A stretch of DNA of 64,000 nucleotides, taken from the NCBI RefSeq assembly GCF_003144195.1, contig NW_020290025.1:62001-126000 (forward strand). The letters run 5' to 3'. Source of the DNA: Ceraceosorus guamensis (lineage: Eukaryota; Basidiomycota; Exobasidiomycetes; Ceraceosorales; Ceraceosoraceae). Position 1 is the first letter of the stretch. Each line of letters begins with the position of its first letter. Under the pieces are notes generated by a model. That model saw only the letters and a program-made list of their open reading frames with translations. It ran no database searches and was not told the origin of the DNA. The translations under genes were made by a program, and so were the position numbers. This document shows positions 1 to 11,188 of the stretch, piece by piece.

Positions 1-1181
1 GACCTGCGGTCAACTTTCGCTCTCGCTGAAACAAATTGCAGGCACGTGTGACACCGCGGCGACGTAGCGCATATGTCACTCGATCATCCTCATGCGTATG
101 ATGCATGTGGGACGCGACCGCTTCAATCTGAATCAAGAATGGGATCATTATAAGATAGAGTCGATTCAAGTTCGGATGATTCGGGATTTAGATTGTTGCA
201 ACGGCATACCGTCGTTGGTCGTTCGGGCTGAAGATCAGCGGCGTTCCGGAGTGCTGCAACGGCGACGGGAAGCGCCATAGGCGGGCGAGTTGAGAGGGAG
301 GCCGCAACCACGGCAAGTCAGGGCCTTCAGAGCAGTCAATCTGAATCAAAAATGTCCGATTGCGATACAGCTGGTGTACGCATGCAGCGGTGAGCCTGGC
401 CCCCTGCTGGGTGGTCAGCACTCAGACACTCACCAATCAGCTCCGCCCAACTCCCGTCTCAGTCGTTCGCGCGGAGTCTGATGTTGCCCAGTTCGAGCCT
501 TTCGTGTCAGAATCTGAATTGATGGAGCCCAATGGCAGGATGGGTCAAGGGCAAGTGCGGGCGCTGCGCGCAAAGGGGCCACAGCGTGCTTTCAACTCCG
601 CGGCCGTGGACTGCGTCGATCCCACGAACCGAGAAGATTCCCAATGACCCGAGGTCATCACGTGGTGCATCGCTCACTCTTGACTCTCATGACTCAAGAC
701 TCACGTGACTCTTCACGCGACCTGTGACGGAAGACTCTTCTTACCTTTTGCTTATCACAACGTTCATTTTGACCGTAGCGATTCGACTGTCCTGGTGAAG
801 AAGTGACGTGCAAAGGATAATCTCAGACGCTCATCAGACTTGAAAAGGGGTGAGGAACTCAGGTATGCACCGCTTCTTCGCGCACGCAGGGCTCTTGGCC
901 TTCGCACCAACGACTCGTGCAAGCAGTGTGATGATTTTGCCTTTTGAAAAAGGGTGGCGTGCTATCCCGTGGCGCAGGGCCAAGACAGGAATTGCACGTC
1001 CTGCCCATATTCTATCTACAGAGCGGTGATACTTTTGTGCAAAAAGAAGAGCGTGGGGATGAGTGACACAGATTACAAGATGGCGGGGATAGTGAGACGG
1101 AGGCGATCTCGTAGTCAGTCTCGGTTTGGAGACAGCACGAACATCAATCGGCAGAAAGAAGGGTTACAATCTACCATTGCT
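1..1181. other. Gene-free left edge, 3' flank of SSC1
   Basis: No convincing gene is visible. The stretch holds a near-identical 19-base direct repeat (123-141 and 336-354, core TCAATCTGAATCAA). It also holds a run of TGACTC/GACTC-type units at about 670-725. The last 100-200 bases are probably the 3'UTR of the mitochondrial Hsp70 gene. Short reading frames here have no recognisable motifs. Confidence 0.6.
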
Positions 1182-3479
1182 TTACTCCTTCTTCTCTCCC
1201 TCGCCCTCCTTTGGTTGTTGTGCCTGACCAGACGCCTCGCCATCCTGCGCGCGCTTCTCGTAAACCTTCTTGAAGAGACCAAGACTGGCTTGTTGAACGT
1301 TGTCGATGGCCTTGCGGAGCTCCTCTGCATCGACAGCAGAGTTGTCTGCTTGTGCCTTGGCCGCAAGCTCTTCCACCTCCTTGATCAGCTGGTTGACCTT
1401 GTCCGCCTCTGCCTTTTCGATTTGATCGCCAAACTCTGCCATCGCCTTGGCAGTCTCGCTGCTGACGCTCTGCGCCCTGTTGGCCTCCTCGATCAAAGAC
1501 TTTCGCGCCTTGTCAGCTTCTGCGTTCTGCTCTGCGTCGGCCATCATGCGCTCGATCTCGTCGTCGCTGAGACCAGAGCCGGCGGCAATGGTAACGTGTT
1601 GCTCCTTGCCAGCAACCTTGTCGCGAGCGGACACATTCACAATACCGTCTGCGTCAATGTCGAAGGTGACCTCGACCTGAGGCACACCCTTGGGTGCAGG
1701 AGGGATACCGGAGAGCTGGAAGTTTCCAAGGAGCTTGTTGTCCCGGACGAGCTCACGCTCTCCCTGGTACACCTGAATATCGACGGCTGTCTGACCATCA
1801 GCGGCCGTGGAGAAGACTTGACTCTTCTTGGTGGGGATGGTAGTGTTGCGGTTGATGAGACGGGTGAAGACGCCTCCCAGGGTGTTGATACCGAGAGACA
1901 AGGGCGTGACATCAAGCAGCAAGATGTCGGTGACCTGTCCGCTCAAAACACCACCCTGAATGGAAGCACCGATCGCAACAGCTTCATCAGGGTTGACGCC
2001 GCGAGATGGATCACGCTTGAAGATGCTCTTCACGGTCTCGAGAACCTTGGGCATGCGGCTCATACCACCGACCATGATGACGTCCTGGACATCCTGAGGC
2101 TTGATGCCGGCATCCTGGATAGCTTTCTTGCAAGGCTCAACAGTCCTGTCGATGAGCTTGCCAACAAGACCCTCGAGCTGCGCTCTGCTCATCTTGCTGT
2201 TGATGTGCTTGGGTCCAGAAGCGTCCGCAGTGATGTATGGCAAGGAAATGTCTGTCTGCGACGCGCTGGACAGCTCGATCTTTGCCTTCTCCGCTGCCTC
2301 ACGAATTCGCTGGATGGCCATGCGGTCCTTGCTGAGATCGATACCAGACTCTTTCTTGAACTCTTGCACGAGGTGTTCAACGAGGACAATGTCGAAGTCT
2401 TCACCTCCCAGATGCGTGTCACCGTTGGTGCTCTTCACCTCGAAAACACCTTTTTGCATCTCCAGAATCGAAACATCGAATGTACCACCTCCCAGATCGA
2501 AGACAGCAATCACGCTAGCAGCAGTCTTGTCGAGACCGTATGCGAGTGCTGCCGCTGTGGGCTCGTTGATGACACGGAGAACGTCAAGGCCTGCAATGGC
2601 ACCTGCATCTTTGGTGGACTGCCTTTGTGCGTCGTTGAAATAAGCGGGAACAGTAATGACTGGGCGGAGATAAGAGGGTGAGATGAGCAAAGCCTTCGAG
2701 GGCATCTGCGGCCTTGCGCCGAGCAGCTCGCGCTCTGGCTTCATTTCACTCACCAGCGTGACCTGCCTGCTTGCCAAGGTAGGCAGAGGCAGTCTCCTTC
2801 ATCTTTCCAACTACGAAAGCACCGATTTGAGCAGGGGAGTACTTCTGACCTCGTACTTCCAGCCAGGCGTCGCCATTTGAGTGGGGCACAATCTTAAATG
2901 GGACATTGTCGATATCCTTTTGAACTTCCTTGTCTTGGAATTTACGACCGATCAATCGCTTGGTGGCGAAAAGCGTAGCCTCTGGGTTCACAACAGCCTG
3001 ACGCTTGGCAGGGACACCAACCAATCGTTCACCTTCCTTCGTGAAGGCGACCACTGAGGGGGTTGTCCTTCCACCTTCTGCGTTCTCGATGACTCGAGCT
3101 GTCTGACCCTCCATCACGGAAACGCAAGAGTTGGTTGTACCCAAGTCAATACCAATGACGGGGCCAGTGACCTCTGTTTCATGAAGGGACGAGAAAGAAA
3201 GCTTCGTCAGCGATGTCGCGGCGGGACGTGAATCATCGTGCTTAGCTGAATGCACTACTCACTGCCTGATTGCAATCTTGCACCGAGTGGGGCAAGGCGC
3301 TGTAAGAATGACAGAGAGCGTACCAGTCAGCGAGAGCGTGCGGTGAGGGTTGCTTACAGGTCTGCCATCGCACTCACTGCAGCACTGGGAGAAGCAGTAG
3401 CTCTCATCATAGCGGGGGACATGGCTGACCTCGCCGCTGGGGTGGCGGCGGCCCTGAGGCCCCGAGAGAAGCCGTACAT
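1182..3479 (-). CDS. SSC1: Mitochondrial Hsp70 (Ssc1-type), import motor and matrix chaperone
   Basis: Matrix Hsp70: ATP-driven folding chaperone and the pulling subunit of the TIM23 import motor, working with Mge1 (exchange factor), Tim44 and J-proteins. Four exons, 5' to 3': 3479-3378, 3299-3263, 3173-2754, 2659-1182, giving 678 residues, normal for the family. Residues 1-46 are rich in Arg, Ala and Ser with almost no acidic residues, a classic mitochondrial presequence split over two small exons. The ATPase domain opens at about residue 50 with [15 protein letters not shown] and continues through [15 protein letters not shown]. The substrate-binding domain and a basic/acidic tail ending GEGEKKE follow. 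There is no EEVD end, as expected for a matrix Hsp70. It diverges from the Asteroid-like gene across a 1.06-kb gap. Identity is certain; the two N-terminal introns are the only hand-inferred part and fit reading phase exactly. Confidence 0.96.
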
Positions 3480-4537
3480 GCTGAGCTGTGGGCGGGTGTG
3501 GGGAGGAGGCTAGTGGCGTATGGATCGTTCCAGGAGCTGCTCGATGTGGTAGTAAAGCGCTTTGTTGCGAAAGACTGCGTGCAACACAAGGTGAAGGGAG
3601 AGACTTGAGGAATCAAATGCCTGCTTAGATGAGACTTAGCACCAGCGACGATGCTGGCACCCGTGACTTTTGAAGTTTTTGACTTTTTTGCTGCCACCGC
3701 CGCTCTCTCGCACACCGCACCGCACCGCCTTCCAAATCCTCGTGCGCAGGGAGCCCTTTTCGGGCGTTTGCCGCTTCCCCCAGCCAAGCATGCAGAAGCG
3801 CTTGGAAGAAATTGCACCCGCGCTGGTCTGCATGCAATGTGCAGCGCTGATGTGGTGGAGGGCGCGTACGCGCGTGCAGCGCACCGCACAAGCCGCCGCC
3901 GCTCGCGCGAGACCTTTCTGGAAGCCCGGATGAGCTGCTGCACTCGTGCGACTGACTCACTCATACAGTCACGAGCCACGAGTCAAAGGTTTGAGTCAGG
4001 GTTAGCTCAGCTGACCGCACCCGCGAGTCGCGTGACTAGGCCCGCTCACGGTCAGTCTTGAGTTTGAGTCTGAGTGCTGCTTGAAGCTGAGTCGAAGCAC
4101 CGACCGGTTGCGCCGCCTCACGGCTACATCCTAGAGCCTTCAACCACGTGGCCGGCTCCACCCGGCTTATCAATCAGCAGCACGTCGAGCGAGGAGCATG
4201 CAGCCTCCACCTAAAGTTGCTAGACCACTGCCTACCGGTACGCTGATTGAGCATCAGCAAGCATGGAAGCTGCAAATCAGGAAATCAGAACAAGTCGCAG
4301 CAAGCAATGACAATCACTTGAGTACCAACTTTCCCTCCCTTTGGGCTTCTCGAGTCCCAAATGCAAGAGGCATGGCGTATCCTTGACGCTCACTTCTCCC
4401 ACGACAAACCAGCAATTTCGCACCTGCGACTCTTCGGCCACCCTTATTATTCATGGTAACCCTCTGACCGTAGAGATATAGAGCGTCGACATTTGATCGA
4501 CCATTGCGAGAAGCGGGCTGTCGTCCACGAGCACAAG
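3480..4537. promoter_or_regulatory. Divergent promoter region, SSC1 / Asteroid-like gene
   Basis: About 1.06 kb between two divergent start codons, so it must carry both promoters. It contains a dense group of TGACTC/GAGTC units at about 3945-4085. I looked for heat-shock elements (alternating GAA/TTC) and saw only imperfect matches, so none is called. No gene is visible. Confidence 0.5.
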
Positions 4538-7487
4538 ATGGGTGTGAGGAACCTGAGTAGCTTTGCCCAGGAGAATGCGAGGTTGCTGTGCGAAACGTTG
4601 AGCTTCTCCTGTCAAGCGAGCTCTTCAGCTTCTCTCCAGCCTTCAGCCCAGTCATCACCAGCATTCTTGACTGTCGAAGAGGCGGCTCAAACATCTCCAC
4701 GCTATGGAAGAGCTTTGGTAGTGGATGCGTTGGCCCACATGTTTGCGATGATCGGGCGAGGAGACTTTGACGTTGCCCGTGGAGGAGACTACGCGCTCTT
4801 TGTGGCTAGCATACAAGCGGATGTCAATGCTTGGCGGTGAGTGGTCTTTCGAGCGCACAGCCCACATCACGCTCCACGCAGCTTCGTCGATCTGACACTT
4901 GTTCTCGGCGGGGCACCGACGCAGAGCTGCTGGTTTGCATCCCATCTTTGTGTTCGATGGTCCCAACCTTCCAGCCAAGTTGCCTAGGCAAGTGAGCCGG
5001 CGACAACAGGCAGCGAAGGAGGCGAATTTGTACATGCGTTCTCCTCCAGCCTCTCGCTCGATCTCCTCCCTCGCTCCTCCGCTGCTATCATATGCCATGC
5101 TGGATGCGCTTCAGCACACAACGCCGCCGACCACCGTTGTGCTCGCAGAGACGGAAGCGGACGGCGTGGTCGTTGAGCTTGCCCATACGCTCAAAGGTCA
5201 TGCCGTCAGCGAGGATTCCGACTACTTTGTGCTCTGCGCACGAGGCGACGATACATCCTACGTGCCGCTGAGCTCCTTCGAATACGTTGTCGACCTGCCG
5301 ACAGACACTGCGGTTACCGCCGATGCGTCGTCAGAGCCAGCCGATGAGGCCGGCTTCGAAACAGTGCCCAGGCGTAGGCGGCGGGGACGTGGTCCCGCTC
5401 CAGCCCTGCCCTCCAGCTCTGATACCACCGCAGTGCTGCATGCCCCACCAACAGATCTTTCGATGCTCAGAGAAGTCAGATTCGGATCGTATTCGTCTGC
5501 AGCTTTGGCGCGCTTATTGGATCTTCCAGTCGCGCTGCTTCCGCTTTTTGCAGCGCTGGCGGGCAACGATTACCTCCCCGAATTACAGGCGCGAATACTT
5601 TTTGAACCCTTCAGAGGCAGCGAGCGCCTCAAAGAAGCAGCTGCAGTGCTTCGAAGAGCGTGGCTTGCCAGCGCAAATGGCAAGAAGGCTCGTGAAATGC
5701 GCGTCAACGCGCAAACGACCAGATCAGGCCCTGGAAGGGGCAGCATGGCTTTAAGCATTGCTGCAGACACGCCCAGCGAGTCGGGCTCCGTTGCGGCGTC
5801 CTCCGCAACAGCGACACCTCTGCAATCCACATTCTTGCAGTCTCAGCAGCTCAAGCAGGTAGATCCGGTGCGGGCGTTGGTGCAAGACTGCGTGGGTCTT
5901 GCTCTCCAAAGAGCAGAACAGATACGGCCAAATAGATACGTGTCGACGGGCGAAAAGGAGGAAATGGTTGACGGCATCGTCGAGAGCGCAGCTACCTACA
6001 GCTTGCTGACGCACTCACAAGGCGCGGACGGACTACCGAGCCCAGCTTCTCAATTCTTTTCCACTCCACCACCGCCAGGTACACGCGCGAGAGGCGTTGA
6101 AGCATATCGCCAAGCGTACAAGCAGGGCAAATTCCATGTGGACCTCGTGACCGGTCTGTGCCATCGAGTATACATTGGCAAGGTGTTCGCGGAAGATCCG
6201 GACCAGCAGAGTACCCAAAAGTTTGCCGCACAAGAGATCAGAGAATGGGCTTGGGCGATCTTGTTCGACACCTGGGGCATGTGGTGGGCACGAGAGACCA
6301 TCGAAGAGCCTGAAGTCGATGCCGGAGATGACCACCAAGGACTAGATCACGTGGCGCAAGCGTTGCGTAGACCCTTCGGCGGTGCTTACAAAGATGGCGA
6401 GATGCCCGACGACGTCATCTCTGTTAACACTGAATCGAGCGAGGAACAGAGCGAATCTGGAGCACGCGACATGGAGGGTGACGCGATGCTCGACCCTGAC
6501 GCTTTGCCAAATAGACCCAACTCGGCGTTGGCCGACCGCGTCGAGGATGGCAACTATGATGGTCTTGGCAGACTTAAACCTCCGCCGGTCCTTACGGAGT
6601 ATGTGCGTCGTCTCGAGAGCGTCACGAAAGACATTCTCCCTGTCTCGACGCTCGCGGAGCTTCTGGAAGCACGAGGAACATCACTCTGCGCATCGCTTCA
6701 GCCGCTCCGGGATGGCCACATTTACGATGCTGCGCCCCTGTTGCCAGCAGAAACCAAGCACGATCTTTACCTCTGCGCGCTCAAGGCGGACACGTCATCG
6801 ATGCGTGCTTTGCCAAGTCAGGTTCAGCCTCTTGCAGCTTGCCTGCGCTACATCGTCCACTCAGACGCGGATAGGTACGGGGAAAAGACAGCAAAGATGG
6901 CCTGGAGCATGGAGGAGTTGCGCGCTGCTGTGCGTTCGAGTATCGCAGCTCTTGGAATTTGGAAAGAGCCCGAACGAGCGCTTCCGTCAAGGGTGAAGCG
7001 CCTTACTGGTGAACTGGAAGCGCACGAGATTGCACGGTCCAAGAACACAGACGCTGGCTCACGCAGAGACGAAGCGCTATTTCCCACAACGAGGGCGTTA
7101 CACGCCTCGACGGCCTTGCAGCTTGTCCTCGAAGCGTCGTACCTCTTCTCACAATCTCTGCTTGTGGATCAAGAAGCGCATCCGCCGCCCTTTGCCCTGC
7201 ACGACGGGCCCACGTTCCATGCCATCATGTTGAAGCGTCCATCGGGCGAAGCTGGCCGCGACACGACGCTCGAGCAAGCTATACTCTCTGCAGTGCTCGA
7301 AGGTGGCTTGGAAAAGCACCTCGCAGTGGACTTGGACTTGGAGAGGAGAGCGAGGAGACAACAACGCAAGAAGGGACAGAGCATCGCTAGGTCTAAGCAG
7401 AACGCTCCGCCTGGCAAATCCTTTTCTAATAGACCTCCGCCCCCGAAGAATGCCTTTGCTTCCCTTCTAAACGAAACCCTCAGCTAG
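4538..7487 (+). CDS. Asteroid-type XPG/FEN-fold protein
   Basis: Two exons (4538-4836, 4925-7487), 953 residues. The start was chosen at the Met of MGVRNLSSFAQENARLL, which matches the conserved opening MGVxGLxxF of the Asteroid/XPG-N family. An upstream in-frame Met adds only 15 residues. The 88-base intron removes an in-frame stop. XPG-like acidic positions are largely kept: VVDALAHMF (about residue 70), IFVFDG (about 107), ETEADGVV (about 175), SEDSDYF (about 196) and AGNDYLP (about 313). A nuclease fold with a possibly live metal site is therefore seen, but activity is not proven. The Asteroid family is distantly related to FEN1 and to Mkt1, and its fungal members are poorly characterised. 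The long C-terminal half has no recognised domain and ends in a basic, Lys/Arg-rich segment. It converges on RKI1 with only 262 bases between stop codons. Confidence 0.88.
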
Positions 7488-7749
7488 CCACTTTCGCGCC
7501 CAGACTGCTTTGCCATTTCTTGATTCGCATACGCGCGAGTCTGCCGTGCTCGCTGTTGATCTTCCTGCACGATGCATACCAGTGACGCGCTTCGTCATCA
7601 ACGTGTACAACATTCCAGACAATGATATGGCCGTAGTACAGGCACGACCTGCTCCAAGTGTGTGCGTGCAGAACAAGCCTCTAGCGTTGAGACAATCTAA
7701 TGTCTAGTGGTGTAAAAGACGCGGATTGGTGAACCGTGCCGTTGCCATT

Positions 7750-8906
7750 TCATGCTACAACTGGAGCCTTGCTGACATCGAAAGTTACATTCTCTTGCAC
7801 CTTTCCGTCTACCGTCTTGATTGTGATGGTACCATCATTATTGCCAAAGTATGCGGCTTTGGCGCAATCCACGAACAAGCCGACCTCCTTACAAAGCCAA
7901 GAGGCGTAATGTTGGTTAGCTTTCGAGCAGCGTACAGATCGCAAGAGGCTCAAAGATACGCACAATGACACCTGTCAAAAGCTTGATCTGCTGCAGAAGC
8001 TCCTTGGGCTTAGCCATTTGCTCGGGCGGGAAGGGAGCATCGATGACGAAGTTGCTGAAGAATTGGGAAAGAAGATGCGTATCAGGCAACGGCATGGGGA
8101 TGAGGGGCGCAGCGGAGACAGACTCACCCATTGTCAGTGACGACTGGACCAGCTTTCGCTTTGCCCATTCGAAGCACAGGCTTCCCTCCCAGCTTCGTCA
8201 AGTCCCTCATGACCTTGCTGTATGCGAACTCGGCAGCTTCTACGGGCACACCCTGAGTCCAAGCAGTTCCTAGCACGCCGTTGGAGTTCTTCCTGTAATC
8301 CGCCACGACGATGAAATTCTTTGCAGCTTCTGCCAACACCTTTTCCCTAAGATGGCAAGCGCCTCCGCCCTTGATGGCGTTCAAAGCAGGATCCACCTCG
8401 TCCGCTCCGTCAATGGTCACATCGATGATGGGATGACAATCTACATCTCCCAATTGGAGTCCGTTGGAAACGATCAGCTCTTTGCTTTGAAATCCCGTCG
8501 GCAAGAAGATTCTAGAAGCGTTGAGATCTTTGCCTTGTTGCACGATACGCTCCACTACGTACGGCACTGTGCTGCCGCTGCCAATGCCGATGATGCGATC
8601 GTTGCGGCCTACGTGAGCATCCACCGCTGCGTATGCGGCCGCTCGTTTGGCTGCCTCGACGCCGCTCAAGGATGCCAGTTGCAAAGGTGCCGAAGACATG
8701 CTGATCCGAGCTCGGGTGGAGAAAGCCGCAGAAGTGATGCTTGAAGGCCTGAATGAAGACGCAAACTGCTTGGATGCTGTTAGTAGCATGTGACGGTGCG
8801 AGTGGCGGAACTGCAAAGGTGCAAGAGCGGAGCCGTGGGTGTGGTGTGATGTAGGCAAGGTGCACCGTGCAAGCATGGCCGCAAAGCGAGGCCCATGCAA
8901 CTCCAC
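7750..8906 (-). CDS. RKI1: Ribose-5-phosphate isomerase A, with possible mitochondrial leader
   Basis: Interconverts ribose-5-phosphate and ribulose-5-phosphate in the non-oxidative pentose phosphate pathway. Three exons: 8906-8128, 8054-7964, 7887-7750 (335 residues from the first Met). Family motifs are clear: GIGSGSTVPYVVERI near residue 106, DVTIDGADEVDPALNAIKGG with the catalytic-region Asp/Glu, then LREK and FIVVADYRK. The C-terminal LLTGVIEVGLFVD segment is restored across the second intron. Start choice matters. The usual cytosolic start would be Met70 (8699), just before SSAPLQLASLSG. The frame stays open to Met40 (8789) and Met1 (8906), and residues 40-69 are rich in Ser, Arg and Ala without acidic residues, like a mitochondrial targeting sequence. 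Divergent from RPL14, convergent with the Asteroid-like gene. Confidence 0.95.
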
Positions 8907-9849
8907 TCGAGACTACCCACGGTGGGCGGAGAGAGCATCAGCAGTGCATGCCCGATCGAGTCTGAGTGCATGGCCCGAGCGGAGAGGGTTGATTCTAGTC
9001 TTCGAGAATAATCTTGGTGTCCGCGTTTTCTTCATACGCCAGTCGGCAGCCGAAAAATCACGTGAGTTCGTGCGGAAAAATATCAAAGTTTGCCACATAG
9101 GCTAAACCCACGTGGCGTGCTGTCGGCCCTGCGGTACGTCCGCAGCCTGCAGGTATTTCGAGAAGAGCATATACCAATCGGTCACAGTCCAGCCTACCCA
9201 TCCAGAGTCTGACTCTCAATGTGCTCAGCTCCTTCACACCTCAAGACAACTAGCGCCGACATAACCACACAAGGTAAGCATCTCCCAGCCTTTCGTCATT
9301 TCAGTCGATTCTATTCCAACTTCTCAGCCATCCGACGCGAGCTGCCACAGACGGTGTCTCAGCCCCGTGCTGCGAGAGGCAGCACGTAGATGAGGATGCT
9401 CGTGGGTCGTAGGGGTCAGCACCAAAGGAGCCGATCGACGCCTTTGGGTTGCGGAGGAGGTGCCAACGGGAACGATGTCTGCCAGACCCGCCGCACCCCC
9501 TGGAGGGTCTGTCACTGTTGGCACGGCGTGAGATGGTTGGGCATGGCGGCAGGTCATGAGGACGTGGCGAATTGGGCGCCAGCACAGAATGGATATCCTG
9601 CTTCAAAGAGAAGCTGCTATTGCATGGAAGATGATCGCGGTTACAGGGCCGCTCGTCAGAGGAGTGGCGGTCGGTAGGGGCGCCCATTTGGAGCATCTCG
9701 AATTGCAGCCGATATCGTCAGCCAACCGCCATTCCGTGTGCCATGGCACCTATGGCGCTTCTCGAGATCAGCAGACTGCTTGGGACTTCTTCGCTCCTTA
9801 ATGTGGAGACTGACACCTTACTCATTCACTGGCCGCACAGATCGCAAGC
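8907..9849. promoter_or_regulatory. Divergent promoter RKI1 / RPL14 and RPL14 leader
   Basis: A 940-base interval between two divergent start codons. The half nearer RPL14 is best read as a short first non-coding exon ending at 9273 plus a 5'UTR intron (see separate entry). The transcription start probably lies in the pyrimidine-rich stretch around 9215-9245. No gene of its own is visible. Confidence 0.5.
9274..9840 (+). other. Predicted 5'UTR intron of RPL14
   Basis: A strong donor, AAG|GTAAGCAT at 9274, and an acceptor, GCCGCACAG at 9840, frame 567 bases. The intron ends just 9 bases upstream of the RPL14 start codon. A CTGAC branch-like motif lies about 30 bases before the acceptor. Ribosomal protein genes in many fungi carry an intron at or just before the start codon. 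This is an inference from splice signals, not proven transcription. Confidence 0.55.
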
Positions 9850-10669
9850 ATGGCTTTCAAGCGTTACGTTCAGGTCGGAAGAGTGGTCCTCATCAACCAG
9901 GGTCCCAACGAGGGCAAGTTGGCTGTCATCGTTGAGATCATCGACCACAACAAAGTGAGTGGCACGTTGCTTGGAAGGCGGACAGAGGCGGACGCAAGAG
10001 GCACATTGGCCAAATCTGTCAAGGAGTTGCACGTTGCAGGTGAAGTTGACTGGATAGTCAAAAGCATGCAGTGAAACGATGCGTTGTCAGGAAGCACAGG
10101 AGCCAGGTGTATTGGCAACGATGAGAAGTGCAAGGCTTTTCAGGCTGGCTAGCGCGGTACCTGTCGGCGTCAGCATCGAGAGTCACAAGCGCCTTTGGCC
10201 GGACAACGCTGCGTTTGGGAGTCGGTCAATGTTGCAAGCTCAGCCTGACCGTACCCACTTTTCTCAACCAGGCCCTCATCGATGGCCCCTGCACCGGTGT
10301 GGACAGGCAACCCTTGGCATACCGTAACATCTCTTTGACTCCCTACGTCATCAAGGCCGTCGCGCGAGGAATGGGATCCGGAGCAATCGCCAAGAAGTGG
10401 CAAGCTTCGGGCGTCGATGAGAAATTCGCTCAGAGCGCTTGGGCAAAGAAGAGAGCCGCTCGTCAAGCCAAGGCCGACACCTCGGACTTTGACAGATTCC
10501 AGATCATGCTCCTCAAGAAGCAGAGACGCTCTCTCGTCTCTCGTCAGGCTGCGTGAGTGCTTGCTCCGTCGCACCAGGTTTCAGCCACTACTTTGGTTCT
10601 GAGTCTCAGCTAAGCACACGCTTTTTCTTTCCCTTGGCGTTCGCGCTCAATAGAAAGATCAAGGCCTGA
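9850..10669 (+). CDS. RPL14: 60S ribosomal protein eL14
   Basis: Structural protein of the large ribosomal subunit. Three exons (9850-9954, 10272-10552, 10654-10669) give 133 residues, close to the fungal norm of about 134-138. It starts MAFKRYVQVGRVVLINQG, the KOW-like beta-barrel of eL14 (GKLAVIVEIIDHNK then ALIDGP across the 317-base intron). It continues with AKKWQASGVDEKFAQSAWAKK and DFDRFQIMLLKKQRRS, the basic family tail. Without the last intron the frame would stop at the splice donor (GCGTGAGT). With it, the protein ends RQAAKIKA, a basic alanine-rich end like other eL14 proteins, and a TTTTTCTTTCCC tract precedes the acceptor. Convergent with the subtilisin gene. Confidence 0.95.
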
Positions 10670-11188
10670 ATAGCCCAAAACGCAAAGATGAACTCCACCG
10701 CACGCCAACCCACGCACTTTCTCGGCACCACACATACGCTCTTCTCGCGCTTGGCGAGAATACATGTACTATTCCAGACGTGACGTTCCTCAATCGAGAC
10801 TAGTCATGCTCTTCAATTCCGATGCGAAGTAGTCAGACATGTCTAGGCGTCAAAGCGACGGATGGTGCAGGCGTAGGAGATCTTGTCAACTGATCAAAGG
10901 TCTCGCTCGCATCGCGGTATGTTGAGGTCCTCGCAAAACATCGACGAGCGTTCGAGCAGCACGTAGGGGAGAGCATGAGCGCCCAGGCCGATGTCAAAGT
11001 CGGAACGAGTGCGCACGGTCATTGCATTGCATTGTATTCCATTCAAATTCAGGTTCATGATGAGGTTTCGAGTCAAGAGCGACTCCCGGAAGCGAGTCGC
11101 TCGCGATTGTGCACAAGGAGCATGTGGTCGCAGACCTGAATCGTCAGTGATTGAGACCGCATCAAGACAGACGCTTGATACGCAACGC
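10670..11188. other. Convergent 3' intergenic region
   Basis: About 520 bases between the RPL14 and subtilisin stop codons, presumably both 3'UTRs. It has a small tandem CATTG run near 11025-11040 (GCATTGCATTGTATTCCATT). No gene is visible. Confidence 0.5.

Noticed and set aside
954-2681. A 575-codon open frame on the plus strand opposite SSC1 (and further long frames nearby)
   Set aside because: Long antisense frames opposite Hsp70 genes are a known by-product of their codon bias. The sense strand is unmistakably SSC1, and the antisense product has no independent motif.
3407-3979. A 190-codon minus-strand frame overlapping the SSC1 first exon and promoter
   Set aside because: It overlaps the confirmed presequence exon in another frame and has chance-like Ser/Arg/Ala/Pro composition.
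3480-4537. Possible heat-shock elements in the SSC1 promoter
   Set aside because: Only isolated GAA or TTC triplets with wrong spacing were found; no three-unit alternating element.
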